Shown piece by piece: positions 1 to 8,138 of a DNA stretch of 18,629 bases. Both the position numbers and the translations under genes were made by a program. Under the pieces are notes generated by a model. That model was given only the letters and a program-made list of their open reading frames with translations, had not been told where the DNA came from and did no database searches. Position 1 is the stretch's first letter; the number at the start of each line of letters is the position of its first letter. The stretch is from Sandaracinobacteroides sp964394815 (GTDB taxonomy: Bacteria > Pseudomonadota > Alphaproteobacteria > Sphingomonadales > Sphingomonadaceae): positions 1-18,629 of the forward strand of contig CAYMZC010000036.1 in the NCBI GenBank assembly GCA_964394815.1, in the 5' to 3' direction.

Positions 1-214
1 CGCGCATGTAGGCACGGTTGGCCCGCAGCGAGGCAAAGCGCGGAACCGGCAGGCCGGAGCGATATTTCAGCGCATCCTTGTTGGTGGGCTGGTTGGTGGG
101 CTGCTGTTCAGCGGCCTTTTCAGCCGCGCCCGTTTCCTGGGCAAGGCCCGGGGCCGGCAGGGCAAGCAGGGCGAGTGCCGGGAAGAGGCAGAGCAAATGC
201 AGATTGGCGCGCAT
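1..214 (-). CDS. Exported SH3-like domain protein (N-terminal part only)
   Basis: The reverse strand opens with ATG at 214-212, preceded by AGGGAG at a good distance, and stays open to the window edge, so only about 71 N-terminal residues are present. Residues 1-25 form a signal peptide (MRANLHLL, then a Leu/Ala/Pro-rich core, with a probable cleavage after PGLA). A Gln/Glu/Thr-rich linker follows with a doubled QPTN. The segment GLPVPRFASLRANRAYMR resembles the beginning of the SH3-like domain of short alphaproteobacterial periplasmic proteins (DUF1058 type), which may bind peptidoglycan or mediate protein contacts. The domain itself lies outside the window, so the family call is inference from this lead-in. 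The gene is divergent from the dehydrogenase gene, with 65 bp between the start codons. Confidence 0.7.
   Translation of the reverse strand, partial: MRANLHLLCLFPALALLALPAPGLAQETGAAEKAAEQQPTNQPTNKDALKYRSGLPVPRFASLRANRAYMR
81..104. repeat. 12 bp tandem duplication inside the SH3-like gene
   Basis: TTGGTGGGCTGG is followed directly by TTGGTGGGCTGC, an 11/12 match. On the reverse strand it encodes the doubled QPTN in the linker after the signal peptide. It looks like an in-frame slippage duplication in an unconstrained linker. Confidence 0.85.
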
Positions 215-243
215 GGTCGCTCCCTGCCAAGCTCCGCGCGGGC

Positions 244-273
244 TTGCAAGCGCCGCGCCCGCCCGCCTACGAT
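244..273 (+). promoter_or_regulatory. Candidate promoter giving a leaderless mRNA
   Basis: TTGCAA (244-249) and TACGAT (268-273) are separated by 18 bp and fit -35/-10 elements. The -10 lies at -12 to -7 relative to the ATG at 280, so initiation would fall on or next to that A. No Shine-Dalgarno sequence precedes this ATG, which agrees with a leaderless transcript. This is inference from sequence only. Confidence 0.4.
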
Positions 274-279
274 GGCGCC

Positions 280-1284
280 ATGCCGGCAACACGCTTCCAC
301 AAATATGACCGCAAGCTCCGAGTCATCGTCACCCGTCGTCTGCCACAGGCGGTGGAAACCCGCATGGCCGAGCTGTTCGACGTGGAGCTGAACTTCACCG
401 ACATGCCCTTCACGCGCGAGCAGCTTGCCGATGCGATGAAAAGGGCGGACGTGCTCGCCCCCACGGTGACGGATGAAATCGACGCCGCCCTCATCCGCGA
501 GGCCGGGCCGGATCTGAAGCTCATCGCCAATTTCGGCACCGGGGTCGATCACATCGATCTTTCCGCCGCCCGCGCCAGTGGCATCACCGTCACCAACACG
601 CCCGGCGTTCTCACGGACGATACGGCCGACATGGTGATGGCCCTTATCCTGTCTGTTCCGCGCCGGCTTTCCGAAGGCGAAAAACTCGTCCGCTCGGGCG
701 CCTGGCCGGGGTGGTCGCCCACGGGCATGCTGGGGCACCGCATCACCGGAAAGCGGCTGGGCATCGTGGGCATGGGCCGCATCGGCCAGGCGGTGGCCGC
801 GCGCGCGCGCGCCTTCGGTCTGTCGATCCATTATCATAACCGCCATCGCCTGCCGAAGGCGGTGGAAAACAGCCTCGAGGCAACCTGGTGGCCAACGCTC
901 GACGCCATGCTGGAGCGTGTCGACATCGTCAGCCTGAACTGCCCCGAAACCGCCGAAACCCGGCACATGATCAATGCTGCCCGGCTTCGGCTGATGCAGC
1001 CGCATGCCTATCTCATCAACGCCGCACGCGGCGCACTGGTCGACGAGGCGGCCCTTGTCGCCGCGCTTGCCACCGGCGGGATCGCGGGTGCCGGCCTCGA
1101 TGTCTATGAACATGAGCCGGCCATCGCGCCCAAGCTTCTGGAGCTTCCGAATGTCGTGCTGCTGCCGCACATGGGCTCCGCCACCTTCGAGGGGCGGCAG
1201 GACATGGGCGAGAAGGTCATCACCAACATACGTGTCTTTTCGGATGGCCATCGCCCGCCGGACCAGGTGCTCGCCGATTTCTGA
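280..1284 (+). CDS. D-2-hydroxyacid dehydrogenase, glyoxylate/hydroxypyruvate reductase type
   Basis: This 334-residue protein has the usual length of the NAD(P)-dependent D-2-hydroxyacid dehydrogenase family, which interconverts 2-oxoacids and D-2-hydroxyacids in the cytoplasm. The nucleotide-binding motif GMGRIG is at about residues 164-169. The catalytic triad fits the family spacing: Arg250 in NAARGALVDE, Glu279 in YEHEP and His297 in LPHMGSAT. The substrate loop NFGTGVDHID is present. The overall pattern is closest to glycerate dehydrogenase / glyoxylate-hydroxypyruvate reductase, but the substrate cannot be fixed from sequence. The ATG at 280 was chosen because homologous sequence begins there. 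An upstream in-frame start at 175 would add 35 low-complexity residues and overlap the divergent gene. It is followed after 30 bp by the patatin-like gene, so the two may be cotranscribed. Confidence 0.9.
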   Translation: MPATRFHKYDRKLRVIVTRRLPQAVETRMAELFDVELNFTDMPFTREQLADAMKRADVLAPTVTDEIDAALIREAGPDLKLIANFGTGVDHIDLSAARASGITVTNTPGVLTDDTADMVMALILSVPRRLSEGEKLVRSGAWPGWSPTGMLGHRITGKRLGIVGMGRIGQAVAARARAFGLSIHYHNRHRLPKAVENSLEATWWPTLDAMLERVDIVSLNCPETAETRHMINAARLRLMQPHAYLINAARGALVDEAALVAALATGGIAGAGLDVYEHEPAIAPKLLELPNVVLLPHMGSATFEGRQDMGEKVITNIRVFSDGHRPPDQVLADF

Positions 1285-1314
1285 GGCCGGCCGCCGCCCC
1301 TGCGGAGCGCGCGG

Positions 1315-3711
1315 ATGATCCACCAGAAGGAACTGCGCTTCGCCATCATCTGCTATGGCGGGGTCAGCCTTGCCGTCTACATGCACGCCGTCACCAAGGA
1401 GCTGTGGAAGCTTCTGAAGGCGAGCGAGGCGCGCCGCTCCGGCCATGCTGCCGAAGGTGACAGCGAGCCGCATTGGCGCGGCCTGCTCGACGCCATCGGC
1501 CAGACGACCGATCTCGCCGTCATATGCGATGTGATGACGGGGGCATCGGCTGGCGGGCTGAACGCCGTGCTGCTGTCCAACGCCATCACCCTGGGCCATG
1601 ACATGGAGCCGCTGCGCGAGATGTGGCTGGTGGATGCCGATGTCGAGAATCTGCTCGACCCCGAGGCCCGCCCGCGCGAAGGCGTCTCACGCTGGCTTTC
1701 AGCCTTCTACAAGGAGCCTGTCGCCTGGTATGCGGCGCGCAAGTCCGGCAGCCTTGCCTCCGTCGATGTGCCCGAGGTGCGGGCGGAAGTCGCGCTGAAG
1801 CTCGCCGGGTTCGTGCGCAGCCGCTGGTTCGAGCCGCCCTTCTCGGGCGATGTGCTCACCGCCATGCTCGACCGGGCGATGGACGCCATGGCCGCAGGGG
1901 ACCGCGGGCCGCCGCTCATTCCGCCGGGCCTGCCGCTCGACCTGCATGTGACGGTGACCGATTACTGGGGCGTCTCGGCCGATCTTCCCATCCATTCCCC
2001 GGCTTCGGTGCAGGAGCGCGAGCACCGGCGCATGTTCGCCTTTTCCTCGCCCGCCGTCATCCGCGAGCCGGGCCAGGCCGATGGCGTGATCCTGCCGCCG
2101 CGCCTGGCAGCCGGCCAGCGGCCCGAGCAGTTGCTGGCCGCGCGCGCCACGGCAAGCTTTCCCGGCGCCTTCCCGCCTGCCACCATCCTCGAGGTGGACC
2201 GGCTGATGGCGAAGAAGGGGGAAGCCTGGCCCGGCCGCGCTGCCTTCATCGATGCGCAGCTGCAAAGCGACCGCCCGCCCGAGGCGGTGCAGCTGATCGA
2301 CGGATCGGTCCTGAACAATGCGCCCTTCGGCCCGGCGATCGCAGCCGTGCGCACCCGCCCGGCCCATCGTGATGTCGATCGCCGCTTCATCTACATCGAC
2401 CCCAAGCCCGGTATCGGCGGCGTTGTCGATGCGCTCGAGGGCCGCGAACCGGGCTTCTTCACTGCGATCCTGCGCGCGCTGGCCGATATCCCGCGCGAGC
2501 AGCCGATCCGCGACAGTCTGGAAGCGATCAACGCGCTATCGGCGCGAATCCGCCGGATGCGCACCGTGACCGATGCGATGCACCCGGCGGTGGAAGCCGC
2601 CATCCAGCGCGCCATCGGGCGCAGCTTCTTCCTCTTTCCTGTCAGCCCGGCGCGGCTGGCGAAGGCGCGCTCGCGCATCCAGTCCGATGCCGCGCGCGAG
2701 GCCGGTTTTGCCTTCGGCGCCTATGCCCAGCTGAAGCTGCGAAACGTGCTCGACGATACAGCGCAGATGCTGGGCGATCTGGCGGGGCTTGGGTTCGAGG
2801 CGCGCGGCAAGCTGCGCGACGCACTTGGCGATGCCGCCGCCGCGCGCGGCGCCTACGCCCATGACGAGGCCCTGGGCCGCCAACCCGAGAGTTGCGGTTA
2901 TGTGAGGCTGTTGCGTCAGCTGGACATCGCCTTTCGCGTGCGCCGCCTGCGCTTCTTCCTCCGCCACCTGACCGCGGGCATCGCCGCCACATCGGACCCT
3001 GTCGAGCGCGACCGGGCCGAGCGGCTGAAAGCGCGGCTGCACCTCGTGACAGGCCCGTTCGAGGCGCGCCGGCGTCTTGCCTCCCTTCCCGACCGGGATG
3101 GCCTTTCCGAAGCGGTCGAAGCGGTGCTGCAGGCGCGGGAGCCGGAATCCCGGGTCGTTGCCGCCAGCCAGGCCATCGACCGGCTGGCCGGCGTGCTCGG
3201 CCTGTCCGCGCTCGATGCCGAGGCGGACCGAATCCTGGTAGAGGCCGCCGCGGACGAGGGCTTCGGCCGCGACATGCGCCGCGACCTCATCCGCTCCTGG
3301 CTTGGCTTTCCCTTCTATGACATCGCCATCCTGCCGCTGATGCAGGAAGATGCCGATGGCGGCTTCGAGGAGCTGAAGGTGGACCGCATTTCCCCGGACG
3401 ATGCCGCCGCCCTGCGCGATGGCGGCACGCGGGCCTGCCTGAAGGGCTGGCAGCTCAACGCCTTTGCCGCCTTTTTCAGCCGCGCCTATCGTGAGAACGA
3501 CTATCTGTGGGGCAGGCTGCATGCGGCAGAGCGGCTGGTGGACATCGTGCTGAGCGCGGTGCCGGATGCCGATGTGGATCCGCAGCCGTGGAAGGCGCGG
3601 ATCTTCCGCGCGATCCTGACAGCCGAGCGACCGCATCTCGACCGCATCGGGCCGCTGTTCGACGAACTTGAAGGGGTGCTGGCGCAATGGGAGCAACAGG
3701 CAGGACACTGA
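1315..3711 (+). CDS. Large patatin-like protein (putative lipid acyl hydrolase)
   Basis: This 798-residue protein has an N-terminal patatin phospholipase domain. An oxyanion-hole-like glycine pair lies in CYGGVSLAVY (about residues 13-22), the nucleophile elbow is GASAG with Ser78, and the dyad Asp329 lies in IDGSVLNN. Patatin domains cleave acyl esters of phospholipids or other lipids with a Ser-Asp dyad. The first 350 residues carry this domain. The remaining 450 are Arg/Ala-rich, mostly helical, and match in layout the sporadic bacterial family of large patatin-related proteins with a C-terminal DUF3376-like part, whose substrate is unknown. No signal peptide or membrane segment is visible, so it is probably cytoplasmic or membrane-peripheral. 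A GGAG at 1304-1307 precedes the ATG. The stop codon overlaps the start of the downstream serine hydrolase by one base, indicating translational coupling. Confidence 0.88.
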   Translation: MIHQKELRFAIICYGGVSLAVYMHAVTKELWKLLKASEARRSGHAAEGDSEPHWRGLLDAIGQTTDLAVICDVMTGASAGGLNAVLLSNAITLGHDMEPLREMWLVDADVENLLDPEARPREGVSRWLSAFYKEPVAWYAARKSGSLASVDVPEVRAEVALKLAGFVRSRWFEPPFSGDVLTAMLDRAMDAMAAGDRGPPLIPPGLPLDLHVTVTDYWGVSADLPIHSPASVQEREHRRMFAFSSPAVIREPGQADGVILPPRLAAGQRPEQLLAARATASFPGAFPPATILEVDRLMAKKGEAWPGRAAFIDAQLQSDRPPEAVQLIDGSVLNNAPFGPAIAAVRTRPAHRDVDRRFIYIDPKPGIGGVVDALEGREPGFFTAILRALADIPREQPIRDSLEAINALSARIRRMRTVTDAMHPAVEAAIQRAIGRSFFLFPVSPARLAKARSRIQSDAAREAGFAFGAYAQLKLRNVLDDTAQMLGDLAGLGFEARGKLRDALGDAAAARGAYAHDEALGRQPESCGYVRLLRQLDIAFRVRRLRFFLRHLTAGIAATSDPVERDRAERLKARLHLVTGPFEARRRLASLPDRDGLSEAVEAVLQAREPESRVVAASQAIDRLAGVLGLSALDAEADRILVEAAADEGFGRDMRRDLIRSWLGFPFYDIAILPLMQEDADGGFEELKVDRISPDDAAALRDGGTRACLKGWQLNAFAAFFSRAYRENDYLWGRLHAAERLVDIVLSAVPDADVDPQPWKARIFRAILTAERPHLDRIGPLFDELEGVLAQWEQQAGH

Positions 3712-4994
3712 TGGCCGGCCGCCGTGACCTGCTGAAGGCCATGGCGGCAGGCGTTGTGGCGGCCGCCACGGCGAAAGGTCCGCTATCGGCGCGATCGCCG
3801 GAAGCCGGGCATGCAGCCGTACAGGCGCTGATCGATGGCTATGTTGCCGGGGGCAAGGTGCCGGGGGCGATCGTCGGCCTGTTGGCGCCGGGCCGCTTCC
3901 GCCCCCGCTGGCTGACAGCCGGGCGCACGCTTTTCGAAGGGGGGCGCCCTGTCAGCCCAGATACGCTGTGGCGCATCTATTCCATGACGAAGCCCATCAC
4001 CGGGATCGCGGTGATGCAGATGGTGGCCGATGGAAGGCTCGCGCTCGATACGCCGATCGCCGACATAATGCCGGAATTCCGGACCATGCGGGTGCTGACG
4101 GACCCTGAGACCAGCCTTGAATCCCGCCCGGCCACGCGCCCCATCCGCGTGCGCCACCTGCTGACCCATACGGCAGGCTTCGGTTACACCATCAGCGGCG
4201 ATGGTCCGCTGGAGCGGGAATATCGACGTCTCGGGCTACTGCCCATGTCGTCGCGGCTTCTGATGCAGGCGGGCGATGCCGAGGCGCCGGACCTGCGCAG
4301 CTACATGGAGCGGCTGGCGACGCTGCCGCTCCGGACCGAACCGGGTGCTGCATGGCGCTATTCGGTGGCGCTCGATGTTGCGGGCGCAATGCTGGAGCGG
4401 CTGACGGGCGAGAGCCTCGACCGGCTGCTCGAACGGCAGATCTTCCGCCCGCTCGGCATGGCAGACACGGTCTTCGCGCTGCGCCCCGCCCAGATGGAGC
4501 GGCTGGCGGGCCTTTATGCCTGGCGCGATCCCCGGACGATGAAGCCCCTGGAGCGGCCGGTGCTGATCGACGGGCCGGAGAAAAGCGAATGGGCCGCACA
4601 GCCCCGGATGCTGGCCGGCGGGGCCGGGCTGATATCCTCGGCCGAAAATTACGCCCGTTTCGCCCAGATGCTGCTGAACGAGGGCATGTTCGAAGGGCGC
4701 CGTCTGCTTGCGCCCGGCCACGCGCGCATGGCGATGACCAACCAGACCGAGGGCGGCGTTCTGAGCGCTGCGGGCGAGGGCCACGCCAGCGGCGGGCGGG
4801 TGACGCTGTTCGACCCCGAGCCCGGAAAGACGGGCGATCCGGCCGGCCTTTGGGGCTGGGGCGGGGCTGCCGGCACGCTTTTCCATGTCGATCGCGTCCG
4901 TGGTTGTGCGGTGGTGCTGATGCTGCAGAGCTTTGGCGACGATGATGGCCCATCGCCCGAAGCGCTGCGCCGGGCCCTTGGCGGCACTGGCTGA
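3711..4994 (+). CDS. Tat-exported serine hydrolase of the class C beta-lactamase / esterase family
   Basis: This 427-residue protein starts with MAGRRDLLKAMAAG and an Ala-rich stretch, a twin-arginine signal, so it should be exported folded to the periplasm. The hydrolase core has the SxxK motif SMTK (Ser91, Lys94), a Tyr217 in WRYS equivalent to the YxN tyrosine, and GWGGAAGT at about 382-389 in place of the KTG motif. These features fit the beta-lactamase/DD-peptidase/EstB-like esterase superfamily. The WGGAAGT variant is typical of the esterase-like members rather than true AmpC enzymes, so antibiotic resistance should not be assumed. The ATG at 3711 overlaps the patatin stop (TGATG). An upstream in-frame start at 3687 would place eight residues before the twin-arginine region and is less likely. 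It converges with queG. Confidence 0.88.
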   Translation: MAGRRDLLKAMAAGVVAAATAKGPLSARSPEAGHAAVQALIDGYVAGGKVPGAIVGLLAPGRFRPRWLTAGRTLFEGGRPVSPDTLWRIYSMTKPITGIAVMQMVADGRLALDTPIADIMPEFRTMRVLTDPETSLESRPATRPIRVRHLLTHTAGFGYTISGDGPLEREYRRLGLLPMSSRLLMQAGDAEAPDLRSYMERLATLPLRTEPGAAWRYSVALDVAGAMLERLTGESLDRLLERQIFRPLGMADTVFALRPAQMERLAGLYAWRDPRTMKPLERPVLIDGPEKSEWAAQPRMLAGGAGLISSAENYARFAQMLLNEGMFEGRRLLAPGHARMAMTNQTEGGVLSAAGEGHASGGRVTLFDPEPGKTGDPAGLWGWGGAAGTLFHVDRVRGCAVVLMLQSFGDDDGPSPEALRRALGGTG

Positions 4995-5015
4995 GGCCGG
5001 CCGAGGCCCGGCGTT

Positions 5016-6053
5016 TCAGCCCAGCCGGGCAAGCGCCCAGCGCGCGGCGTCCGACACAAGGGGCGACGGGTCGTCGACAAGGGCCAGAACTGCCGGGCGC
5101 AGGGCCGGCAGCCCGCTGTTGCCGGCGGCATAGAGGCAGTTGCGGACGAATCGGTCGCGCCCGATCCTCTTGATGGGCGAGCCGGAAAACACCTGCCTGA
5201 ACCCGGCATCGTCGAGCTTCAGGAAATCGGCCAGAAGCGGCGCGCTCAGCTCGGCGCGCGGGTTGAAGGCCGGATCCGCCGGCACATGGGCAAAGCGGTT
5301 CCAGGGACAGGCGTCGAGGCAGTCGTCGCAGCCATAGATGCGGTTTCCGAGTTTGCCACGCAGCGCTTCGGGAACCGGCCCCTTGTGCTCGATGGTGAGA
5401 TAGGAAATGCACAGCCGCGCATCGACACGCCCCGGCGCCACGATGGCGCCGGTGGGGCAGGCGGTGATGCAGGCCGTGCAGCTGCCGCAACTGCCCTTCG
5501 CGCCCGTATCGGCCAGCGGCGGAAGTGCTGCCGTCGTGTAGATGGCGCCGAGGAACAGCCAGTTGCCGTGCCTGCGGCTGAGCAGATTGCTGTGCTTGCC
5601 CTGCCATCCAAGCCCGGCGGCCTCGGCCAGCGGCTTTTCCATGACAGGCGCCGTGTCCACGAACACCTTCACATCCTCGCCCGTGCGCAGCGCCAGCCAG
5701 CCAGCCAGCTGCTTCAGCCGGGGCTTGACCACATCATGATAATCCCGCCCCAGCGCATAGACGGAAATGGTCGCCCGTTCCGGCAGGGCGAGGTTGCGCG
5801 AAGGCGGCAGGGCGGGCGTATAGGGCAGGCCCAGCATCACGACCGAACGCACCTCGGGCCACAGGCCCTTCGGGCTGGCGCGGCGGTCGGCGGTGTCTTC
5901 CATCCACAGCATGTCGCCATGGCAGCCACCGGCCAGCCACTGGCGCAACCGCGCGCCGGTTTCCGGGGCGGCATCGGCCGGTGCAATGCCGAAGGCGGCG
6001 AAACCCAGCCTGCGGGCTTCGGCCGCCAGCGCCTCAGAAATCAAGCTTGTCAT
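5016..6053 (-). CDS. queG: Epoxyqueuosine reductase
   Basis: QueG reduces epoxyqueuosine to queuosine in the wobble position of GUN-anticodon tRNAs, using cobalamin and two [4Fe-4S] clusters. The 345-residue product has the expected parts. The N-terminal cobalamin-binding region contains GCHGDMLWM and PYTP, and the conserved catalytic Asp is in VDTAPVMEK (Asp133). A ferredoxin-like block has CGSCTACITACP (Cys189, 192, 195, 199) and CDDCLDACPWN (Cys242, 245, 249). A short HEAT-like C-terminus ends in DAARWALARLG. It is slightly shorter than the E. coli protein (about 380 residues), mainly at the C-terminus. The ATG at 6053-6051 lies inside the end of the glutathione S-transferase gene, giving a 20 bp overlap. 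A longer frame reaching 6188 lacks family sequence. The two genes are probably cotranscribed. Confidence 0.95.
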   Translation of the reverse strand: MTSLISEALAAEARRLGFAAFGIAPADAAPETGARLRQWLAGGCHGDMLWMEDTADRRASPKGLWPEVRSVVMLGLPYTPALPPSRNLALPERATISVYALGRDYHDVVKPRLKQLAGWLALRTGEDVKVFVDTAPVMEKPLAEAAGLGWQGKHSNLLSRRHGNWLFLGAIYTTAALPPLADTGAKGSCGSCTACITACPTGAIVAPGRVDARLCISYLTIEHKGPVPEALRGKLGNRIYGCDDCLDACPWNRFAHVPADPAFNPRAELSAPLLADFLKLDDAGFRQVFSGSPIKRIGRDRFVRNCLYAAGNSGLPALRPAVLALVDDPSPLVSDAARWALARLG

Positions 6054-6699
6054 AATCCGCCGGCGGCCGGATGCCTTCCATCCGGTCGACGAGGAGCGCC
6101 CGGAAGGAGGGGCGCGACTTGAGGGCCGAATACCAGATCTTGGCGCTCTGGTGGCCGCGCCAGTCGATCCCGCCGAGATAGTCGGCAACCGAAATCTGGG
6201 CGGCGGCGTGGATGTCGGCGATGCTGAACAGCGGGCCGGCCAGCCAGCGGTTCACATCGAGCAGGTCGTCCACATATTGCAGGTGCAGTTCGGCGGCCCT
6301 GTTGGCGTTGCGGATCGAGATGCCATCCGGCATGCCGCGCAGCACGACGCGCTTGTACATGCGCTCGGCAAGCAGGGGGGCGGTCACCTCGGCATAGAAG
6401 CGCTGTGCGAACCAGGCGCCAAGCCGCCGCGCCTCGGCCCGCTCGGCCGCGCTGCCGCCGATGAGCGGCGGGCGCTCGATCGTTTCATCCAGATATTCGA
6501 TGATGGCGCTGCTGTCGCACAGCACCAGGCTGCCGTTTTCCATGACCGGCGTCTGGATGGCGGGATTCAGGCGCGACAGCGTTTCCCCCCGTTCCCACGG
6601 GTAGGCAAGCACGAGTTCGTGCCGGACACCCTTTTCAGCCAGCGCAAAGCGGACCGCGCGCGAAAAGGGGCACAAGGGAAACTGGTGGAGGCGCCACAT
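6034..6699 (-). CDS. Glutathione S-transferase family protein
   Basis: This 221-residue cytoplasmic protein has a thioredoxin-fold N-terminal domain beginning MWRLHQFPLCPFSRAVR. The CPFS segment occupies the active-site position of Cys/Ser-type GSTs. The cis-proline appears in QTPVM, and CDSSAIIEYLDE is the glutathione gamma-glutamyl-binding motif. An all-helical C-terminal domain with DYLGGIDW follows from about residue 90. The family conjugates glutathione or acts as a reductase or isomerase on electrophiles; the substrate is not predictable here. The ATG is preceded on its strand by AAGGGTGA. Its last codons overlap queG in another frame (DYDKLDF-stop against MTSLIS). Upstream is a 185 bp divergent region shared with the acyl-CoA dehydrogenases. 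Confidence 0.88.
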   Translation of the reverse strand: MWRLHQFPLCPFSRAVRFALAEKGVRHELVLAYPWERGETLSRLNPAIQTPVMENGSLVLCDSSAIIEYLDETIERPPLIGGSAAERAEARRLGAWFAQRFYAEVTAPLLAERMYKRVVLRGMPDGISIRNANRAAELHLQYVDDLLDVNRWLAGPLFSIADIHAAAQISVADYLGGIDWRGHQSAKIWYSALKSRPSFRALLVDRMEGIRPPADYDKLDF

Positions 6700-6851
6700 G
6701 AATCACCCTTTTAGCGCCACTTGCGCCAAGCGCCAGCATAACGGATGACTTCCGGCCCGGAGATTTTCGGAGGGGTGCCACGGGAAGGCGCCGCGAGTGC
6801 GACGGCATGTGGCCTTGAACCTTTTTCCACGCTTCCGGATGACGGTTTCCA

Positions 6852-6861
6852 GTGCTAGCAC
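6852..6861. promoter_or_regulatory. Perfect 10 bp palindrome, possible operator
   Basis: GTGCTAGCAC lies 23 bp upstream of the first acyl-CoA dehydrogenase start, in the divergent region 6700-6884. A perfect palindrome here could bind a dimeric regulator such as a TetR-type repressor, common for such operons, but no regulator gene is adjacent. The rest of the region holds a weak TTGAAC (6815-6820) and three GCGCCA copies near 6714-6740. No convincing promoter stands out. Confidence 0.25.
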
Positions 6862-6884
6862 AGCATGGAAGAAGGGAGAGATTC

Positions 6885-8093
6885 ATGGATCTGGCGTTCA
6901 GCCCGGAAGAGGTTGCCTTCCGCGAGGAAGTGCGTGCGTTCATTGCCGAAAACTACCCGGCCAGCCTGCGTGGCAAGCAGGACGAAGGTGACGAGCTCGG
7001 CCGCGAGGACATGTTGTCATGGCATCGAATCCTGGCGAAGAAGGGCTGGTCGGCACCGGCCTGGCCCAGGGAATATGGCGGCACCGGCTGGACCGCGACC
7101 CAGCGCTACATCTTCTCGGAAGAGCTTGCCCGTGCAGACACGGTGGCCGTGCTGCCCTTCGGCATAAACATGGTCGGCCCGGTGATCTACACCTTCGGCA
7201 CGCCCGAGCAGAAGGCGAAGCACCTGCCCGGCATCCTTTCGGGTGATGTGTGGTGGTGCCAGGGCTATTCCGAGCCGGGCGCCGGATCCGACCTCGCCAA
7301 CCTGCGCACCCGCGCCGAGCGCGTGACCGAGGACGGCAAGGACTATTACATCGTCAACGGCCAGAAGACCTGGACGACGCTTGCCCAGCATGCGGACTGG
7401 GGCTTCTTCCTCGTGCGGACCAACCCGACCGCCAAGGCACAGGAAGGCATCAGCTTCCTGCTGATCGACATGAAGACCCCCGGCATCACCGTGAAGCCCA
7501 TCATCACGCTCGATGGCGGCCACGAGGTGAACGAGGTCTTCCTCGACAATGTGAAGGTGCCGGTCGAGAACCGCATCCATGAAGAGAACAAGGGCTGGAC
7601 CTGCGCCAAGTTCCTTCTGGCGCACGAGCGCACCGGCATCGCCGGCGTCGCGCGGTCGAAGCGCGGCATCGAGCGGCTGAAGGGCATTGCGCGTTCCCAG
7701 CAGGATGGCGCCGGCGAGCCGCTGCTCCACAACCCCTTCTTCCGCCGCAAGGTGGCGGAGCTGGAAACCGACCTGACGGCGCTGGAATTCACCGAACTGC
7801 GCACGCTTGCCGGTGAAGCCTCCGGCAAGGGCCCGGGGCCTGAATCCTCGCTCCTGAAGGTGAAGGGCACCGAAATCCAGCAGCGCATCACCGAACTGGT
7901 GCTGGAAGCGGCCGGCCATTATGCCGCGCCCTATTTCCGCCAGTTCCCCGAGGGATCGAACGAATATCCCATCGGGCCGGAATTCGCCCACCGCGCCGCG
8001 CCGGCCTATTTCAACATGCGCAAGACCTCGATCTACGGCGGATCGAACGAGATCCAGCGCAACATCATCGCCAAGATGGTCCTCGGGCTCTGA
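6885..8093 (+). CDS. Acyl-CoA dehydrogenase, probable catalytic (large) subunit
   Basis: This 402-residue FAD-dependent acyl-CoA dehydrogenase would catalyse alpha,beta-dehydrogenation of an acyl-CoA and pass electrons to ETF. The family signature YSEPGAGSDLANLRT (FAD/substrate region) and the C-terminal SIYGGSNEIQRNIIAK are clear. The usual medium-chain catalytic Glu in YEGT is replaced by Gly385. However, Glu248 in LLAHERTG sits at the alternative helix-G position used by isovaleryl-CoA and long-chain enzymes and by heteromeric enzymes of steroid side-chain degradation. The sequence resembles annotated pimeloyl-CoA dehydrogenase large subunits, though the substrate is not certain. The ATG at 6885 follows GGGAGAG with ideal spacing. 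The second subunit gene follows after 45 bp. Confidence 0.93.
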   Translation: MDLAFSPEEVAFREEVRAFIAENYPASLRGKQDEGDELGREDMLSWHRILAKKGWSAPAWPREYGGTGWTATQRYIFSEELARADTVAVLPFGINMVGPVIYTFGTPEQKAKHLPGILSGDVWWCQGYSEPGAGSDLANLRTRAERVTEDGKDYYIVNGQKTWTTLAQHADWGFFLVRTNPTAKAQEGISFLLIDMKTPGITVKPIITLDGGHEVNEVFLDNVKVPVENRIHEENKGWTCAKFLLAHERTGIAGVARSKRGIERLKGIARSQQDGAGEPLLHNPFFRRKVAELETDLTALEFTELRTLAGEASGKGPGPESSLLKVKGTEIQQRITELVLEAAGHYAAPYFRQFPEGSNEYPIGPEFAHRAAPAYFNMRKTSIYGGSNEIQRNIIAKMVLGL

Positions 8094-8138
8094 GCCCGGG
8101 CGACCTTCGGCAACAGGGACAAGATCAGGGAGGACCGG

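Noticed and set aside
67..1599. 510-codon reverse-strand open frame across the SH3-like gene, dehydrogenase and patatin start
   Set aside because: It covers three real genes in other frames, lacks motifs and has no plausible start region.
2536..3708. 390-codon reverse-strand open frame within the patatin-like gene
   Set aside because: It is a shadow of the GC-rich patatin C-terminal half, with no protein-family signal.
3711..4994. Beta-lactamase (antibiotic resistance) reading of the serine hydrolase
   Set aside because: The SxxK and Tyr motifs are shared by the whole superfamily. The GWGGAAGT segment in place of KTG points to esterase-like or other members, so resistance is not supported.
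1286..5003. GGCCGGCC octamers at 1286, 3713 and 4996 near gene boundaries
   Set aside because: The octamer is a simple palindrome expected at this base composition. It has no consistent position relative to starts or stops and no flanking similarity beyond a few bases.
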